From the NCBI RefSeq assembly GCF_001625695.1, contig NZ_AUXY01000056.1, positions 1 through 64,000 on the forward strand: DNA of 64,000 nucleotides, in the 5' to 3' direction. Origin of the DNA: Pseudoalteromonas luteoviolacea H33-S. GTDB taxonomy: Bacteria > Pseudomonadota > Gammaproteobacteria > Enterobacterales > Alteromonadaceae. The notes under the pieces are model-generated. The model did not search any database. It saw only the letters and a program-made list of their open reading frames with translations, and was not told the origin of the DNA. A program made the position numbers and the translations under genes. Numbering within the stretch: position 1 is the first letter of the stretch; every line of letters starts with the position of its first letter. Below are positions 27,500 through 36,567 of the stretch, one piece after another.

Positions 27500-29314
27500 A
27501 TGTCAGCAAAATTTAAACTCAGCCTAAGCGCAATCTTTGTCGCTGGGGCACTCTCACTGAGTGGCTGTAATTCAACAACAACGACTGAAAAGCTAACAGA
27601 AAAAGACGCTGAGGTATTTCTTGCAGAAGCTGAAAAGCAGCTACAAGATTTATCTGTAAGAAGCAGTAGAGCAGCATGGATTTACGCAAACTTTATTACT
27701 GAAGATACCGCGGCGCTATCAGCAGAAGTTGGCAGAGAATACACAGCAGCACTGGTTGCACTTGCCAATGAAGCGGCTAAATTTGATGACCTAGAGTTAA
27801 ATTACGACAACCGTCGAAAGCTTGATAAATTAAAGCTTAACTTAACACTTCCTGCGCCAAAAGATCCGCAAAAAACAGCAGAGCTTGCAAAGTTATCAGC
27901 CGAGCTTGATGGCATCTACGGTAAAGGTAAGTACTGTAATAACGGTACTTGCATGAGCCTAGGTGACATGACAGCTAAAATGGCCACCAGCCGAAATTAC
28001 GAAGAGCTGCTAGATATCTGGCAAGGCTGGCGCGAGGTCTCAAAACCAATGCGTCCGCTTTACAAAGATCTTGTGTCATTAGCAAACGAAGGTGCTAATG
28101 AGTTAGGTTATGCTGATACTGGTGCAATGTGGCGTAGTAAATACGACATGCCAGCAGATGATTTTGCAAAAGAACTCGACCGTATTTGGGGTCAGGTTAA
28201 GCCTCTTTACAACTCACTACATTGTCACGTGCGCGCCAAGCTTGGCGAAAAATACGGTGAAGACAAAGTACCGCAAGATCAGCCTATTCCTGCGCACTTG
28301 CTTGGTAACATGTGGGCACAGACTTGGGGTAACGTTTATGACTTAGTTGCGCCAGAAAACGCCGATCCAGGTTATGATTTAACCCAGTTACTTAAAGAGC
28401 ATGACTACGATGCGATTAAGATGACCAAAGGCGCTGAAAAGTTCTTTACTTCTATGGGTTTTGAACCATTACCAGAAACTTTTTGGACACGTTCACTGTT
28501 CTTAAAGCCGCAAGATCGTGATGTTCAATGTCACGCATCAGCTTGGAATTTGGATAATAAAGATGACCTGCGCATCAAAATGTGTATTCAGCAAACCGGT
28601 GAAGAGTTCTCTGTTATTCACCATGAGTTAGGCCATAACTTCTATCAGCGCGCATATAACAAGCTGCCTCTCTACTATCAAGAAAGTGCTAATGATGGTT
28701 TCCACGAAGCCATTGGTGACACCATCGCGCTATCGGTGACGCCAGGTTACTTGAAAGAAATCGGTTTACTTGAACAAGTACCAGATGAGTCTAAAGATAT
28801 TGGTCTATTAATGAAAATGGCGATGGATAAAGTTGCGTTCATCCCATTTGGTTTGCTCGTCGATCAGTGGCGCTGGAAAGTATACTCAGGTGAAATCAGC
28901 CCAGAGCAATACAACCAAGCTTGGTGGGAATTACGTGAAAAATACCAAGGTGTTAAAGCGCCGGTCGCACGTACCGAGAACGACTTTGACCCAGGTGCAA
29001 AATATCACGTTCCGGGCAATGTGCCTTACACTCGCTACTTCTTAGCACATATCTTGCAGTTTGAATTCCACAAGTCACTGTGTGAAATTGCTGGTAGTAA
29101 AGAAGCAATCCATCGCTGTTCTGTTTACAACTCAAAAGAAGCTGGTGAGCGCTTGAATACCATGCTTGAAATGGGTAGCAGCCGCCCTTGGCAAGAAGCC
29201 CTAGAAACAGTAACAGGTAATCAGCAAATGGATGCGACTGCAATTTTAGACTACTTCGCACCATTACAAGCGTACCTTGACGAGCAAAACAAAGGCCGTC
29301 AGTGTGGCTGGTAA
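27500..29314 (+). CDS. M2 family peptidyl-dipeptidase (ACE-like), lipoprotein
   Basis: This 604-residue enzyme is a bacterial relative of angiotensin-converting enzyme, a zinc dipeptidyl carboxypeptidase that removes C-terminal dipeptides. It has a lipoprotein signal (LSLSGC, Cys23), so it is probably periplasmic or outer-membrane bound. The gluzincin motif HELGH is at residues 375-379 (His375, Glu376, His379), and the third ligand Glu lies in DGFHEAIGDTIALS. Other family blocks are GNMWAQTWGNVYDL, FYQRAYNKLPLYYQESANDG and YTRYFLAHILQFEFH. The length fits single-domain members of M2. It may recycle peptides released by the secreted proteases of this region, by inference. A strong hairpin follows. 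Confidence 0.95.
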   Translation: MSAKFKLSLSAIFVAGALSLSGCNSTTTTEKLTEKDAEVFLAEAEKQLQDLSVRSSRAAWIYANFITEDTAALSAEVGREYTAALVALANEAAKFDDLELNYDNRRKLDKLKLNLTLPAPKDPQKTAELAKLSAELDGIYGKGKYCNNGTCMSLGDMTAKMATSRNYEELLDIWQGWREVSKPMRPLYKDLVSLANEGANELGYADTGAMWRSKYDMPADDFAKELDRIWGQVKPLYNSLHCHVRAKLGEKYGEDKVPQDQPIPAHLLGNMWAQTWGNVYDLVAPENADPGYDLTQLLKEHDYDAIKMTKGAEKFFTSMGFEPLPETFWTRSLFLKPQDRDVQCHASAWNLDNKDDLRIKMCIQQTGEEFSVIHHELGHNFYQRAYNKLPLYYQESANDGFHEAIGDTIALSVTPGYLKEIGLLEQVPDESKDIGLLMKMAMDKVAFIPFGLLVDQWRWKVYSGEISPEQYNQAWWELREKYQGVKAPVARTENDFDPGAKYHVPGNVPYTRYFLAHILQFEFHKSLCEIAGSKEAIHRCSVYNSKEAGERLNTMLEMGSSRPWQEALETVTGNQQMDATAILDYFAPLQAYLDEQNKGRQCGW

Positions 29315-29330
29315 TAGTTAACTAAAATTC

Positions 29331-29357
29331 AATAGCGCAGCACCTTGCTGCGCTATT
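29331..29357 (+). terminator. Strong hairpin after the M2 peptidase
   Basis: AATAGCGCAGCA pairs with TGCTGCGCTATT (up to 12 bp, very short loop), followed by TGTTTC. It starts 17 nt after the stop. It is a likely intrinsic terminator. Confidence 0.75.
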
Positions 29358-29444
29358 TGTTTCAGGCGCCATATTCTGCAACACTTTTTTGCTTCCTCCT
29401 CTTATTAATTCGAGCTAATGTATTGATCTGAATGAGGAGACCTT

Positions 29445-30254
29445 ATGAATTTTCAACGCACTTGGCTATTTGGCCAATTTGAACTTACACGTTTATTTGC
29501 CACCAAGCGAGGTTGGCTCGCCATTGCCGCATTTTTCCTTGTCTGGCTTATGGTATTGCGCTACCCCATCTACAATGCAGTCCCTTTTATCAGTAGCTAT
29601 GAGTTTTCAGACATTGTGGGGCAAGTCGCTGGCACTGTCGGATTGTCAGCTTTGATATCTTGGCCTGAAGCAGAGCTTGCCATGTTTTGGCTGATTGGTC
29701 TATTTACCTTCCCTATGTTCACAGTATTTGTCACAGCAGATCAAACCGTCGAAGATAGAAATAGAGGTACTTTAAGGTTTTTAACCATGCGCAGCACACG
29801 ACTTGAAATATTACTTGGTCGATTTGCAGGACAAGTGATGATCTTGGCGTCACTTATCGCCCTAGTCACCGTTGCAACACTTGCCATGATGCTTTATCGG
29901 GATGCCAGTTTACTTGCATCTGCTTTGCCCAAATCTGTCGCAATTTGGGGCAAACTGCTGCTCACCTGCTTACCTTTTATTGCGCTGATGAGCTTACTGA
30001 ATCTGATCACTAACTCAGCAAGAATGAGTATTGTTTTTTCCATATTATTTTTTACCATTGTGGCCTCTGTGATCAGCTATCTCGGTGTGCAATACCCTAT
30101 GCTTGATTGGTTAAATTACCTTATACCTGGACATCAAGTTACAGAGCTGACCGGTTGGCGAAATACCCCCGCCTCTGCTTATCTGCTCCCAGCATGCCAA
30201 ACTCTGGTATTGCTTGGTATTGGACATGTTTTATTAAAAGGGAGAGATCTATGA
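29445..30254 (+). CDS. ABC-2 type transporter permease
   Basis: This 269-residue membrane protein has about six hydrophobic helices and the ABC-2 layout: amphipathic N-terminus (FELTRLFATKRGWLAIAAFF), then TVEDRNRGTLRFLTMRSTRLEILLGR, which is the conserved cytoplasmic E-x-x-x-G-T/L-R-x-L block of permeases that pair with NosF/CcmA-like ATPases. GGAG precedes the start. Its stop overlaps the start of the ATPase gene (ATGA), so the pair is translationally coupled. The substrate is unknown. Confidence 0.88.
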   Translation: MNFQRTWLFGQFELTRLFATKRGWLAIAAFFLVWLMVLRYPIYNAVPFISSYEFSDIVGQVAGTVGLSALISWPEAELAMFWLIGLFTFPMFTVFVTADQTVEDRNRGTLRFLTMRSTRLEILLGRFAGQVMILASLIALVTVATLAMMLYRDASLLASALPKSVAIWGKLLLTCLPFIALMSLLNLITNSARMSIVFSILFFTIVASVISYLGVQYPMLDWLNYLIPGHQVTELTGWRNTPASAYLLPACQTLVLLGIGHVLLKGRDL

Positions 30255-31153
30255 GCGCAGTGATTGAAGTAAGCTCTTTGAGCAAAACGTTTGGTACAAA
30301 ACAAGCACTGAATAATGTTGCTTTTACGATTAACAAAGGCAGTACGGTGGCGTTAGTTGGCCCAAATGGGGCGGGTAAAACAACATTGTTCAGCATCATA
30401 TGCGGATACTTAAAGCCATCTAACGGGTCAATTAATGTGCTTGGTCACAGCCCCGGCGATGCTCATTTGTTTGGCAAAATCTCCGCGCTGCCTCAAGATG
30501 CGCAACTTGACCCCAAATTTTCAGTCGCAAAGCAACTGAGCTTCTTTGCTCAGTTACAAGGTATGTCGCGTAAAGCGGCCGAGACAGACACACAGCGCGT
30601 GTTAGAGTTAGTCGACTTAGTCCATGTTGCGAACTCAAAAACGGGCGAGCTATCTCATGGTATGCGAAAGCGCGTGTGTATTGCACAGGCATTACTGGGC
30701 AGTCCGAAAATTGTATTGCTTGACGAGGCAACCGCCGGACTAGACCCGAAAAACGCCAAAGCAATTCGTACCCTGATTGCCTCTTTACAAGGTGATATGA
30801 CGTTCATTTTGAGCTCACACGATCTCAGTGAACTCGAGCGACTCTGTGATACCGTGCTTTATCTGGAGCAAGGTCAACTCTCAAGCCATCAAAGCGATCT
30901 TTACCAAAGTGAACAAGGCAGCTTTGTTACTTTGCAAATGCTCAACCTAGATGGGCCCATGAAAGACAAAATAGCAAGATTGAACGGTGTAAAAAATATC
31001 AAACAAACCCAATCTGATGAACTTGTCATTGAGTATGCCAAGCAAGATGAGCCGTTTGATTTATCTTTACTCACCCTGATCCATGAAAACAGTTGGACTT
31101 ACAAACAACTGGTCAATGGCAGAACACTTGAAAACCAATTATTTGTTGATTAA
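30251..31153 (+). CDS. ABC transporter ATP-binding protein
   Basis: This 300-residue ATPase energises the upstream permease. Walker A is GPNGAGKTT, the Q-loop region is SALPQDAQLDP, the signature is LSHGMRKRV (a variant of LSGGQ with His in place of the first Gly), Walker B is KIVLLDEATAGLDP, and the H-loop is SSHDLSELE. The ATG at 30251, preceded by GGGAGAGAT, was chosen over a longer open frame because it overlaps the permease stop by 4 bp. The C-terminal ~80 residues form the extra domain typical of CcmA/NosF-like ATPases. Confidence 0.95.
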   Translation: MSAVIEVSSLSKTFGTKQALNNVAFTINKGSTVALVGPNGAGKTTLFSIICGYLKPSNGSINVLGHSPGDAHLFGKISALPQDAQLDPKFSVAKQLSFFAQLQGMSRKAAETDTQRVLELVDLVHVANSKTGELSHGMRKRVCIAQALLGSPKIVLLDEATAGLDPKNAKAIRTLIASLQGDMTFILSSHDLSELERLCDTVLYLEQGQLSSHQSDLYQSEQGSFVTLQMLNLDGPMKDKIARLNGVKNIKQTQSDELVIEYAKQDEPFDLSLLTLIHENSWTYKQLVNGRTLENQLFVD

Positions 31154-31213
31154 CAACATCATTAAACGTGTTATGGACCACGCTGTGTGTATTTGCTTAC
31201 AAATGAGGCGTAT

Positions 31214-31690
31214 ATGAAAACACTCAGGCTGGTCCGTCATGCAAAATCAAGCTGGAAAGACTCATCCCTTGATGACTTTGATAGACCACTCAAACCTAAA
31301 GGGATTGCTCGGGCAGGTAAACTAGCAGCCACGCTTGGGCCATTGCCAGATACGCAAATTGTGACAAGCCCAGCAAAACGCGCAATAGACACTGCCAAAA
31401 TTTTACACCGCGGCTTCGCGCCCAAAAATGATCTGCTGCGATGCGATGCGCTTTATACCTTCGACCCAGAGTCATTAATAGACGCAATTATGCAGTGTGA
31501 TGAATGTTTTAATGATATTTGCATTGTCGCCCATAACCCTGCTATCACGGCTGTGGTAAACCTCTTGGGCGCACCTAATCTCAATAATGTTGTGACGTGC
31601 GGATATGTTGAATTAAGTCTCAATGCGTACAGTTGGGAACAGGCTACTACTAAAAAAATGAATTATATTAGACACCTATTCTTAGATTAA
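31214..31690 (+). CDS. SixA-like histidine phosphatase
   Basis: This 158-residue protein belongs to the histidine phosphatase (phosphoglycerate-mutase-like) superfamily. It has the N-terminal catalytic RHA motif (LVRHAKSSW), a second Arg/Lys block (VTSPAKRAIDTAKIL) and the later catalytic His (IVAHNPAITAVVNLL). The RHAKSSW form is typical of short SixA-type phosphohistidine phosphatases, which act on histidine-phosphorylated proteins. GAGG supports the ATG at 31214. No phosphorelay gene is adjacent; the nearest is about 9 kb away. Confidence 0.9.
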   Translation: MKTLRLVRHAKSSWKDSSLDDFDRPLKPKGIARAGKLAATLGPLPDTQIVTSPAKRAIDTAKILHRGFAPKNDLLRCDALYTFDPESLIDAIMQCDECFNDICIVAHNPAITAVVNLLGAPNLNNVVTCGYVELSLNAYSWEQATTKKMNYIRHLFLD

Positions 31691-31751
31691 CACTTGACCA
31701 CCCCATTTTAGGAACTAATATCAGTGAGTAAACAATACGACAAGGAAAACT

Positions 31752-32213
31752 ATGCAGTTTATTCAATTAAGCAGCCAAAGCGCAGGACTTGAAGCGCTTT
31801 TTAATGAAATTGATACGTTAATGAATAGCCTCTACCCCGCAGAGGCCAACGATCTAATACCAATCGAAGAAGTGGATAACCCCAATACTTATCTCATCGG
31901 TCACTATGATGAAGAAGAGCTCGTCGCGTGCGGCAGCTACGTTGTTAAACAAGAGCAATCAAAATACGCGGAGTTAAAACGCATCTATGTCAAACCATCT
32001 CAACGTGGCAAGGGCATGGCGAAAGCGGTTATACAACACCTGCTCTCGCAAGCTAAAGCAAGTGGGCTAAAGCAAGTCAAGCTAGAAACTGGCAATCAAC
32101 AGCATGCAGCAATTAAGCTATATGAAGCGTTTGGATTCGAATTCTGCAATGCGTTTGGGCAATATCGTCAAGAACCCTCTTCTGTATTCATGCAGCTTTC
32201 ACTCGAAGGCTAA
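31752..32213 (+). CDS. GNAT family N-acetyltransferase
   Basis: This is a 153-residue acetyl-CoA-dependent acyltransferase. Motif A is visible as LKRIYVKPSQRGKGMAKAVI (R-x-x-G-x-G/A for CoA pyrophosphate binding), followed by VKLETGNQQHAAIKLYEAFGF, the motif B strand-helix. The acceptor is not predictable. AAGGAAAAC precedes the ATG. It sits in a run of small plus-strand genes without obvious functional link. Confidence 0.9.
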   Translation: MQFIQLSSQSAGLEALFNEIDTLMNSLYPAEANDLIPIEEVDNPNTYLIGHYDEEELVACGSYVVKQEQSKYAELKRIYVKPSQRGKGMAKAVIQHLLSQAKASGLKQVKLETGNQQHAAIKLYEAFGFEFCNAFGQYRQEPSSVFMQLSLEG

Positions 32214-32296
32214 TTACATAACTCAAAATGCTTGCTATTAGCTGATGCACTATATCTAATACACCATCACGGCGATTAATAAAGACTAAATAAACA

Positions 32297-32941
32297 ATGA
32301 AAACAGCAATTGTCCTCGGTGCGACAGGTCTTATTGGTAAAAACCTTGTGCAACAACTTGCAGAACATCCCTCAATGAGTCACGTTACTGCTGTTACGCG
32401 GCGACCTGTTGATTATCAATCGCCTAAGATCACAAACCAAGTAGTGGACTTTGATAACCTGAGTCAATTCGCCCATATATTTCGAGGTGATATACTGTTC
32501 TCTTGTTTGGGCACCACCAAAAAACAAGCAGGCACGATTGCAAAGCAAAGAACCGTCGACTTAGACTATCAGCTTCAAGTTGCTCAACTTGCTGCCCAAA
32601 ACCAGATCAAGCATTATTTTTTGGTCTCTTCCAGTGGTGCCAATGCAAATAGCCTCAGTCCATACCTTCAAATGAAAGGTGAACTTGAGCAACATGTGAA
32701 ACAGCTGCACTTTGACACGGTCAACATCTTCCAACCTTCATTACTGATTGGTCAGAGATCAGATACACGCATCGCGGAAACCCTCGGAAATTATTTATTA
32801 CCGACACTCTGTAAACTGCCTTGGCTGAAAAAATACCGTCCAATCTCTGGGCAACAAGTTGCGAAGAAAATGGTATCAGTGGCGATGGCTGAGCACAAAA
32901 AAACACAAACCTATGCACTGGATGTGTTGTTCGATTGCTAG
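32297..32941 (+). CDS. NAD(P)-binding atypical SDR protein
   Basis: This 214-residue protein has a Rossmann fold of the extended/atypical SDR group. The nucleotide motif is VLGATGLIGKNLVQQL, the Arg that follows strand 2 (TRRPVDY) suggests NADP(H), and FLVSSSGANANSLSPYLQMKGELE carries the Ser and Y-x-x-x-K pair (YLQMK). It resembles HTATIP2/oxidoreductase-like proteins of gammaproteobacteria. The substrate is unknown. Confidence 0.87.
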   Translation: MKTAIVLGATGLIGKNLVQQLAEHPSMSHVTAVTRRPVDYQSPKITNQVVDFDNLSQFAHIFRGDILFSCLGTTKKQAGTIAKQRTVDLDYQLQVAQLAAQNQIKHYFLVSSSGANANSLSPYLQMKGELEQHVKQLHFDTVNIFQPSLLIGQRSDTRIAETLGNYLLPTLCKLPWLKKYRPISGQQVAKKMVSVAMAEHKKTQTYALDVLFDC

Positions 32942-33083
32942 GCTCAGAAAGATAGGATTATCACCTTTCTTTAATGACAGGTGCCCGAGGGTTGAACTGT
33001 AGCCTCCGACGCATAAGATATTGATTAGGTATGATTGGCATATGTTTTTAGCAGCAATAAAAGCGCGCCCATCACCTCTGTAT

Positions 33084-33500
33084 TCAAGGTCGATTACGAC
33101 CAGCCTGCGTGGCGTAACCTGCACATTCACACTGGAGCTCAACACCTTGAACACGTACACGCCATTTAAGCTTGGTGTCCGACTTTTTAGTATCAGCTTC
33201 AAATTTATGGGTAAGATTACGAGAACAGGCTGACTGCACTTGTGCAGACGCTTGGGATTTTGAAATAGACAACGGATACCCCAATTCGACACACGCGCCC
33301 ATTACGAATTTTTGCTCATCATGCATCACATTGTAAATGCCATTCGATATACTGGACTTTGGCACACTCTGTACTTCGCTCCCAGTGCTTTGTAAGTTCT
33401 GATTGCCCTCACATCCAGTCAGTATATAAGTGGCTATGATTAGGGTAGACCCCGTTAATACATTCAGTCTGTCCTTGATTAGCATATTAAATTCTCTCAT
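33084..33500 (-). CDS. Small putative lipoprotein
   Basis: This ORF encodes 138 residues with a lipoprotein-like N-terminus (STLIIATYILTGC, Cys about residue 30). An internal ATG at 33485, preceded by GAGAG, gives a more standard signal length. The mature part has several Cys (GACVELGYPL, SACSRNLTHKF, ELQCECAGY), suggesting disulfides. I recognise no family. A 70-residue ORF on the opposite strand covers part of the same bases and was judged a shadow. Confidence 0.6.
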   Translation of the reverse strand: MREFNMLIKDRLNVLTGSTLIIATYILTGCEGNQNLQSTGSEVQSVPKSSISNGIYNVMHDEQKFVMGACVELGYPLSISKSQASAQVQSACSRNLTHKFEADTKKSDTKLKWRVRVQGVELQCECAGYATQAGRNRP

Positions 33501-33700
33501 TTTAGAGCTGCGTGACTTAGATATTATTGTAGAACCCTCGCACTGTTGTGCCGTTAAATTTCTTCATCTACCGCAATATTTCCTTTAAAAGGGACTTGTT
33601 AACATGCAAATCATTGGTTTCACTCCTTCTTAACCTTGCTGTATACTAGTCCCCAATCCCTCGTCAAGAATGCAAAAGTAGATCAATTTCCGAGAACAGC

Positions 33701-35416
33701 ATGACCAATAACGCTTCAAATACCGCCCTTATACAAAAACTCAAGTCTATCGTTGGTAACAGCTTTGTACTAACCGATAACACTAAAAAGCAGCCATACA
33801 CCAAAGGATTTCGTTTTGGTTCAGGCGAAGCATTAGCAGTAATAAGACCCGCTACTTTATTGGAAATTTGGCAAGCACTTAAAGCCTGTGTTGCCGCAGA
33901 CGTTATTGTCATCATGCAGGCCGCCAATACTGGTCTGACTGGCGGCTCTACACCAGATGGTAAGGATTATGATCGCCCTATTGTCATCATCAGCACTATG
34001 CGCATTGATAGCATCCAGCTTATCGACAATGCCAAACAAATCGTTGGCCTAGCAGGTAGCACGTTATTTGGTCTAGAGGACACATTGGCACCACATGGTC
34101 GTGAACCGCATTCTGTGATCGGCTCATCATGCATTGGTGCATCCATTGTTGGCGGGATTTGTAATAACTCAGGCGGTGCATTAGTGCAAAGAGGCCCCGC
34201 ATATACTGAGCTATCTTTATTCGCACAAATAGATGACCAAGGAAACTTATCACTGGTTAATAATCTCGGTATAAACCTTGGGAGTACGCCCGAGGAAATC
34301 CTGACTAATTTGCAAGAACAAAATTACACAGATGCCGATGTGCAATTCCCAGAGCTGCGCGCATCCGATGATGAATACCATGAGCGTGTAAGAGATGTTG
34401 ATGCCGATACCCCTTCGAGATTCAATAATGATGGGCGTCGTCTTTATGAATCTTCAGGCTGCGCTGGTAAACTTGCCGTTTTTGCTGTGAGATTAGACAC
34501 TTACCCTGTTCCTGATAAGCATCAAGTATTTTATGTGGGCACGAATGACCCTGCCGTTTTAGCGCAAATACGCCGTGACATTTTATCTAAGTTTGACAAC
34601 TTACCGGTATCAGGGGAATACCTACATAGAGACTGTTATGACGCCTCCAAGAAATACGGTAAAGATACCTTTTTGGTAATCGACAAACTGGGTTCTAAAT
34701 ACATTCCAAAGATGTTTGGTATCAAACGCACCGTGGATCGCATTGCTGATAACTTTAAGTTTTTACCCAACAAGTTTTCAGACCGCATCATGCAATATTT
34801 AAGTTGCCTGTGGCCAAATCACTTGCCAAAGCGCATGGATGAATATCGTGACCGTTATGAACATCACTGGATTGTGGAAATGAGTAACGCTGGTGTTGCT
34901 GAAGCCAAAGCTTACTTTGATGAGTTTTTCAAAACCAATGAGGGGAGTTACTTTGAGTGTACCGAAGATGAAGGGGAAAAAGCCATTTTGCACCGCTTTG
35001 TCGCTGGTGGCGCGATTGGCCGAATGCAAACTATGAACAGCAAAGAGATGGGCGCAATCATGACCATTGATGTTGCCTTCCCTCGTAACGAACAAGATTG
35101 GTTTGAGCAATTACCTCCTGAAATTGATGAGCAAATTGCTGTAAAACTTTATTATGGCCATCTTTTCTGCCATGTTATGCATCAAAACTACATCATGAAG
35201 CCTGGTGTGGATGCAAAAGCTGTCAAAAATAAAATCTTAGAAACATTCGATAAACGCGGTGCTGAATATCCAGCAGAGCATAACGTAGGACACGAATATT
35301 TCGCCAAAGACGCATTAAAGTCTTTTTATAAAAAGCTTGACCCAACTAACTCATTTAACCCGGGGATCGGCAAAACCAGTAAGTGTAAACACTGGCATGA
35401 ACCTGCTGATAAATAG
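33701..35416 (+). CDS. dld: Quinone-dependent D-lactate dehydrogenase
   Basis: This is a 571-residue FAD enzyme, the same length as E. coli Dld, which oxidises D-lactate to pyruvate and passes electrons to the quinone pool at the inner membrane. The FAD-binding (PCMH) domain shows VIMQAANTGLTGGSTP, PHSVIGSSCIGASIVGGICNNSGG and VQRGPAYTELSLFA. The C-terminal Dld-specific membrane-binding domain covers ~270-571, including LPKRMDEYRDRYEHHWIVEM and HNVGHEYFAKD. It is monocistronic, ending at a strong hairpin. Confidence 0.96.
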   Translation: MTNNASNTALIQKLKSIVGNSFVLTDNTKKQPYTKGFRFGSGEALAVIRPATLLEIWQALKACVAADVIVIMQAANTGLTGGSTPDGKDYDRPIVIISTMRIDSIQLIDNAKQIVGLAGSTLFGLEDTLAPHGREPHSVIGSSCIGASIVGGICNNSGGALVQRGPAYTELSLFAQIDDQGNLSLVNNLGINLGSTPEEILTNLQEQNYTDADVQFPELRASDDEYHERVRDVDADTPSRFNNDGRRLYESSGCAGKLAVFAVRLDTYPVPDKHQVFYVGTNDPAVLAQIRRDILSKFDNLPVSGEYLHRDCYDASKKYGKDTFLVIDKLGSKYIPKMFGIKRTVDRIADNFKFLPNKFSDRIMQYLSCLWPNHLPKRMDEYRDRYEHHWIVEMSNAGVAEAKAYFDEFFKTNEGSYFECTEDEGEKAILHRFVAGGAIGRMQTMNSKEMGAIMTIDVAFPRNEQDWFEQLPPEIDEQIAVKLYYGHLFCHVMHQNYIMKPGVDAKAVKNKILETFDKRGAEYPAEHNVGHEYFAKDALKSFYKKLDPTNSFNPGIGKTSKCKHWHEPADK

Positions 35417-35423
35417 TCTTTTT

Positions 35424-35452
35424 CGCTGCAATACTTAACAAGTATTGCAGCG
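35424..35452 (+). terminator. Strong hairpin after dld
   Basis: CGCTGCAATACTT pairs perfectly with AAGTATTGCAGCG (13 bp, 3-nt loop), 8 nt after the dld stop. Downstream is GC-containing rather than U-rich. Confidence 0.7.
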
Positions 35453-35582
35453 CTTCACGCCATTTGCTCGCCACTGAGTTAAATGACCCTTTATTCGCGA
35501 TGAATAAAAATATTTATATAATCTATTTGCAATATTTTTGATACACTATATCGCTATTAGAAATATTCAAGTTATTAGAATT

Positions 35583-36518
35583 ATGAATCATACTTTCAAA
35601 GTCAGTGCACTAGCACTATGTGCACTACTTACCAGTGCCTGTAACGCAACGAACCCAAACGAAAAACTAGATACAGGACTGCGTGTTGTCACTTGGAATA
35701 TTGAGCATCTTGCTGCTGATAACAGCAAAGGCTGTAAACCAAGAACTGAGCAAGAGATCACCGCTTTACAACACTATGCAAAATCACTTGATGCTGATGT
35801 TATCGCTTTTCAAGAAGTGGGCTCTATCCAAGCACTAGAGACTGTTTTTGACAAGTCGCAGTGGCAGCTCATTTTATCTGACAGAAAAGACAGCCCAAGC
35901 TACACATGTCGTGGCAATGGGTTGACATCAACACAGCAAAAAGTCGCTTTTGCTGTGAAAAAGCCTCTAAGTGTTGAAAAAGTCGTTCATCATAAACAGT
36001 TTTCTGACATACAAATGGGTTTAAGAAGTGGCTTAGAAGTCCAAATTGGCTACCAAGGTAAAACACTTGACCTGTTGAATGTGCACTTGAAAAGTGGCTG
36101 CTTCGTAGATGACTATCGTCGTTCAGACAAAAAGTCATGTAAATTATTAGCCAAGCAAGTGCCATTACTGGACAACTGGGTCGAAACAAAAAGCGCTGAA
36201 CAAGCAAACTTCATCGTGCTTGGGGATTTTAACCACAGGTTAACCGCACCATATAACCGCGTGAGTCGTGACCTATACTACCCTAATGGGCTTGCAGACA
36301 AGGCGCCAAACGACTTGTCTAAAGCAACCTTCTTCAATGCCAACCAAATGCTAACAGGGTGTCACCCTTACTACCCTGCACCAATCGACCACATTTTGGT
36401 ATCAAACACATTGAAGCAAAAGTATGTGCAAGGCAGTGTGAAGTTCCACTACTTTGATAATATGAAGCCAAAAGAAATGCTCAGTGACCACTGTGCACTG
36501 AGCATTGATTTAAACTAA
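35583..36518 (+). CDS. Exported endonuclease/exonuclease/phosphatase family protein
   Basis: This 311-residue protein has a lipoprotein signal (ALLTSAC, Cys19). The ATG at 35583 was chosen because the signal peptide starts there. The EEP fold is clear: RVVTWNIEHLAA, VIAFQEVG (metal-binding Glu), LDLLNVHLKSGCF, FIVLGDFNHRL and the C-terminal APIDHILVS...LSDHCALSIDL (catalytic SDH). It probably acts on nucleic acid, phosphodiester or phospholipid head groups outside the cytoplasm. Several Cys suggest disulfides. Confidence 0.92.
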   Translation: MNHTFKVSALALCALLTSACNATNPNEKLDTGLRVVTWNIEHLAADNSKGCKPRTEQEITALQHYAKSLDADVIAFQEVGSIQALETVFDKSQWQLILSDRKDSPSYTCRGNGLTSTQQKVAFAVKKPLSVEKVVHHKQFSDIQMGLRSGLEVQIGYQGKTLDLLNVHLKSGCFVDDYRRSDKKSCKLLAKQVPLLDNWVETKSAEQANFIVLGDFNHRLTAPYNRVSRDLYYPNGLADKAPNDLSKATFFNANQMLTGCHPYYPAPIDHILVSNTLKQKYVQGSVKFHYFDNMKPKEMLSDHCALSIDLN

Positions 36519-36533
36519 GTTCAGTTTAATACT

Positions 36534-36567
36534 GGCGGACAATTCAATACTGCCCGCCTTTATTTTT
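36534..36567. terminator. Hairpin with T-tract between converging genes
   Basis: GGCGG pairs with CCGCC across a ~15-nt loop, followed by TTTATTTTT on the plus strand. The short stem makes it a modest candidate terminator for the EEP-family gene; it overlaps the very end of the converging serine hydrolase gene. Confidence 0.45.

Noticed and set aside
33021..33233. 70-residue plus-strand frame opposite the small lipoprotein
   Set aside because: It overlaps the lipoprotein gene on the other strand and has no supported start or motif.
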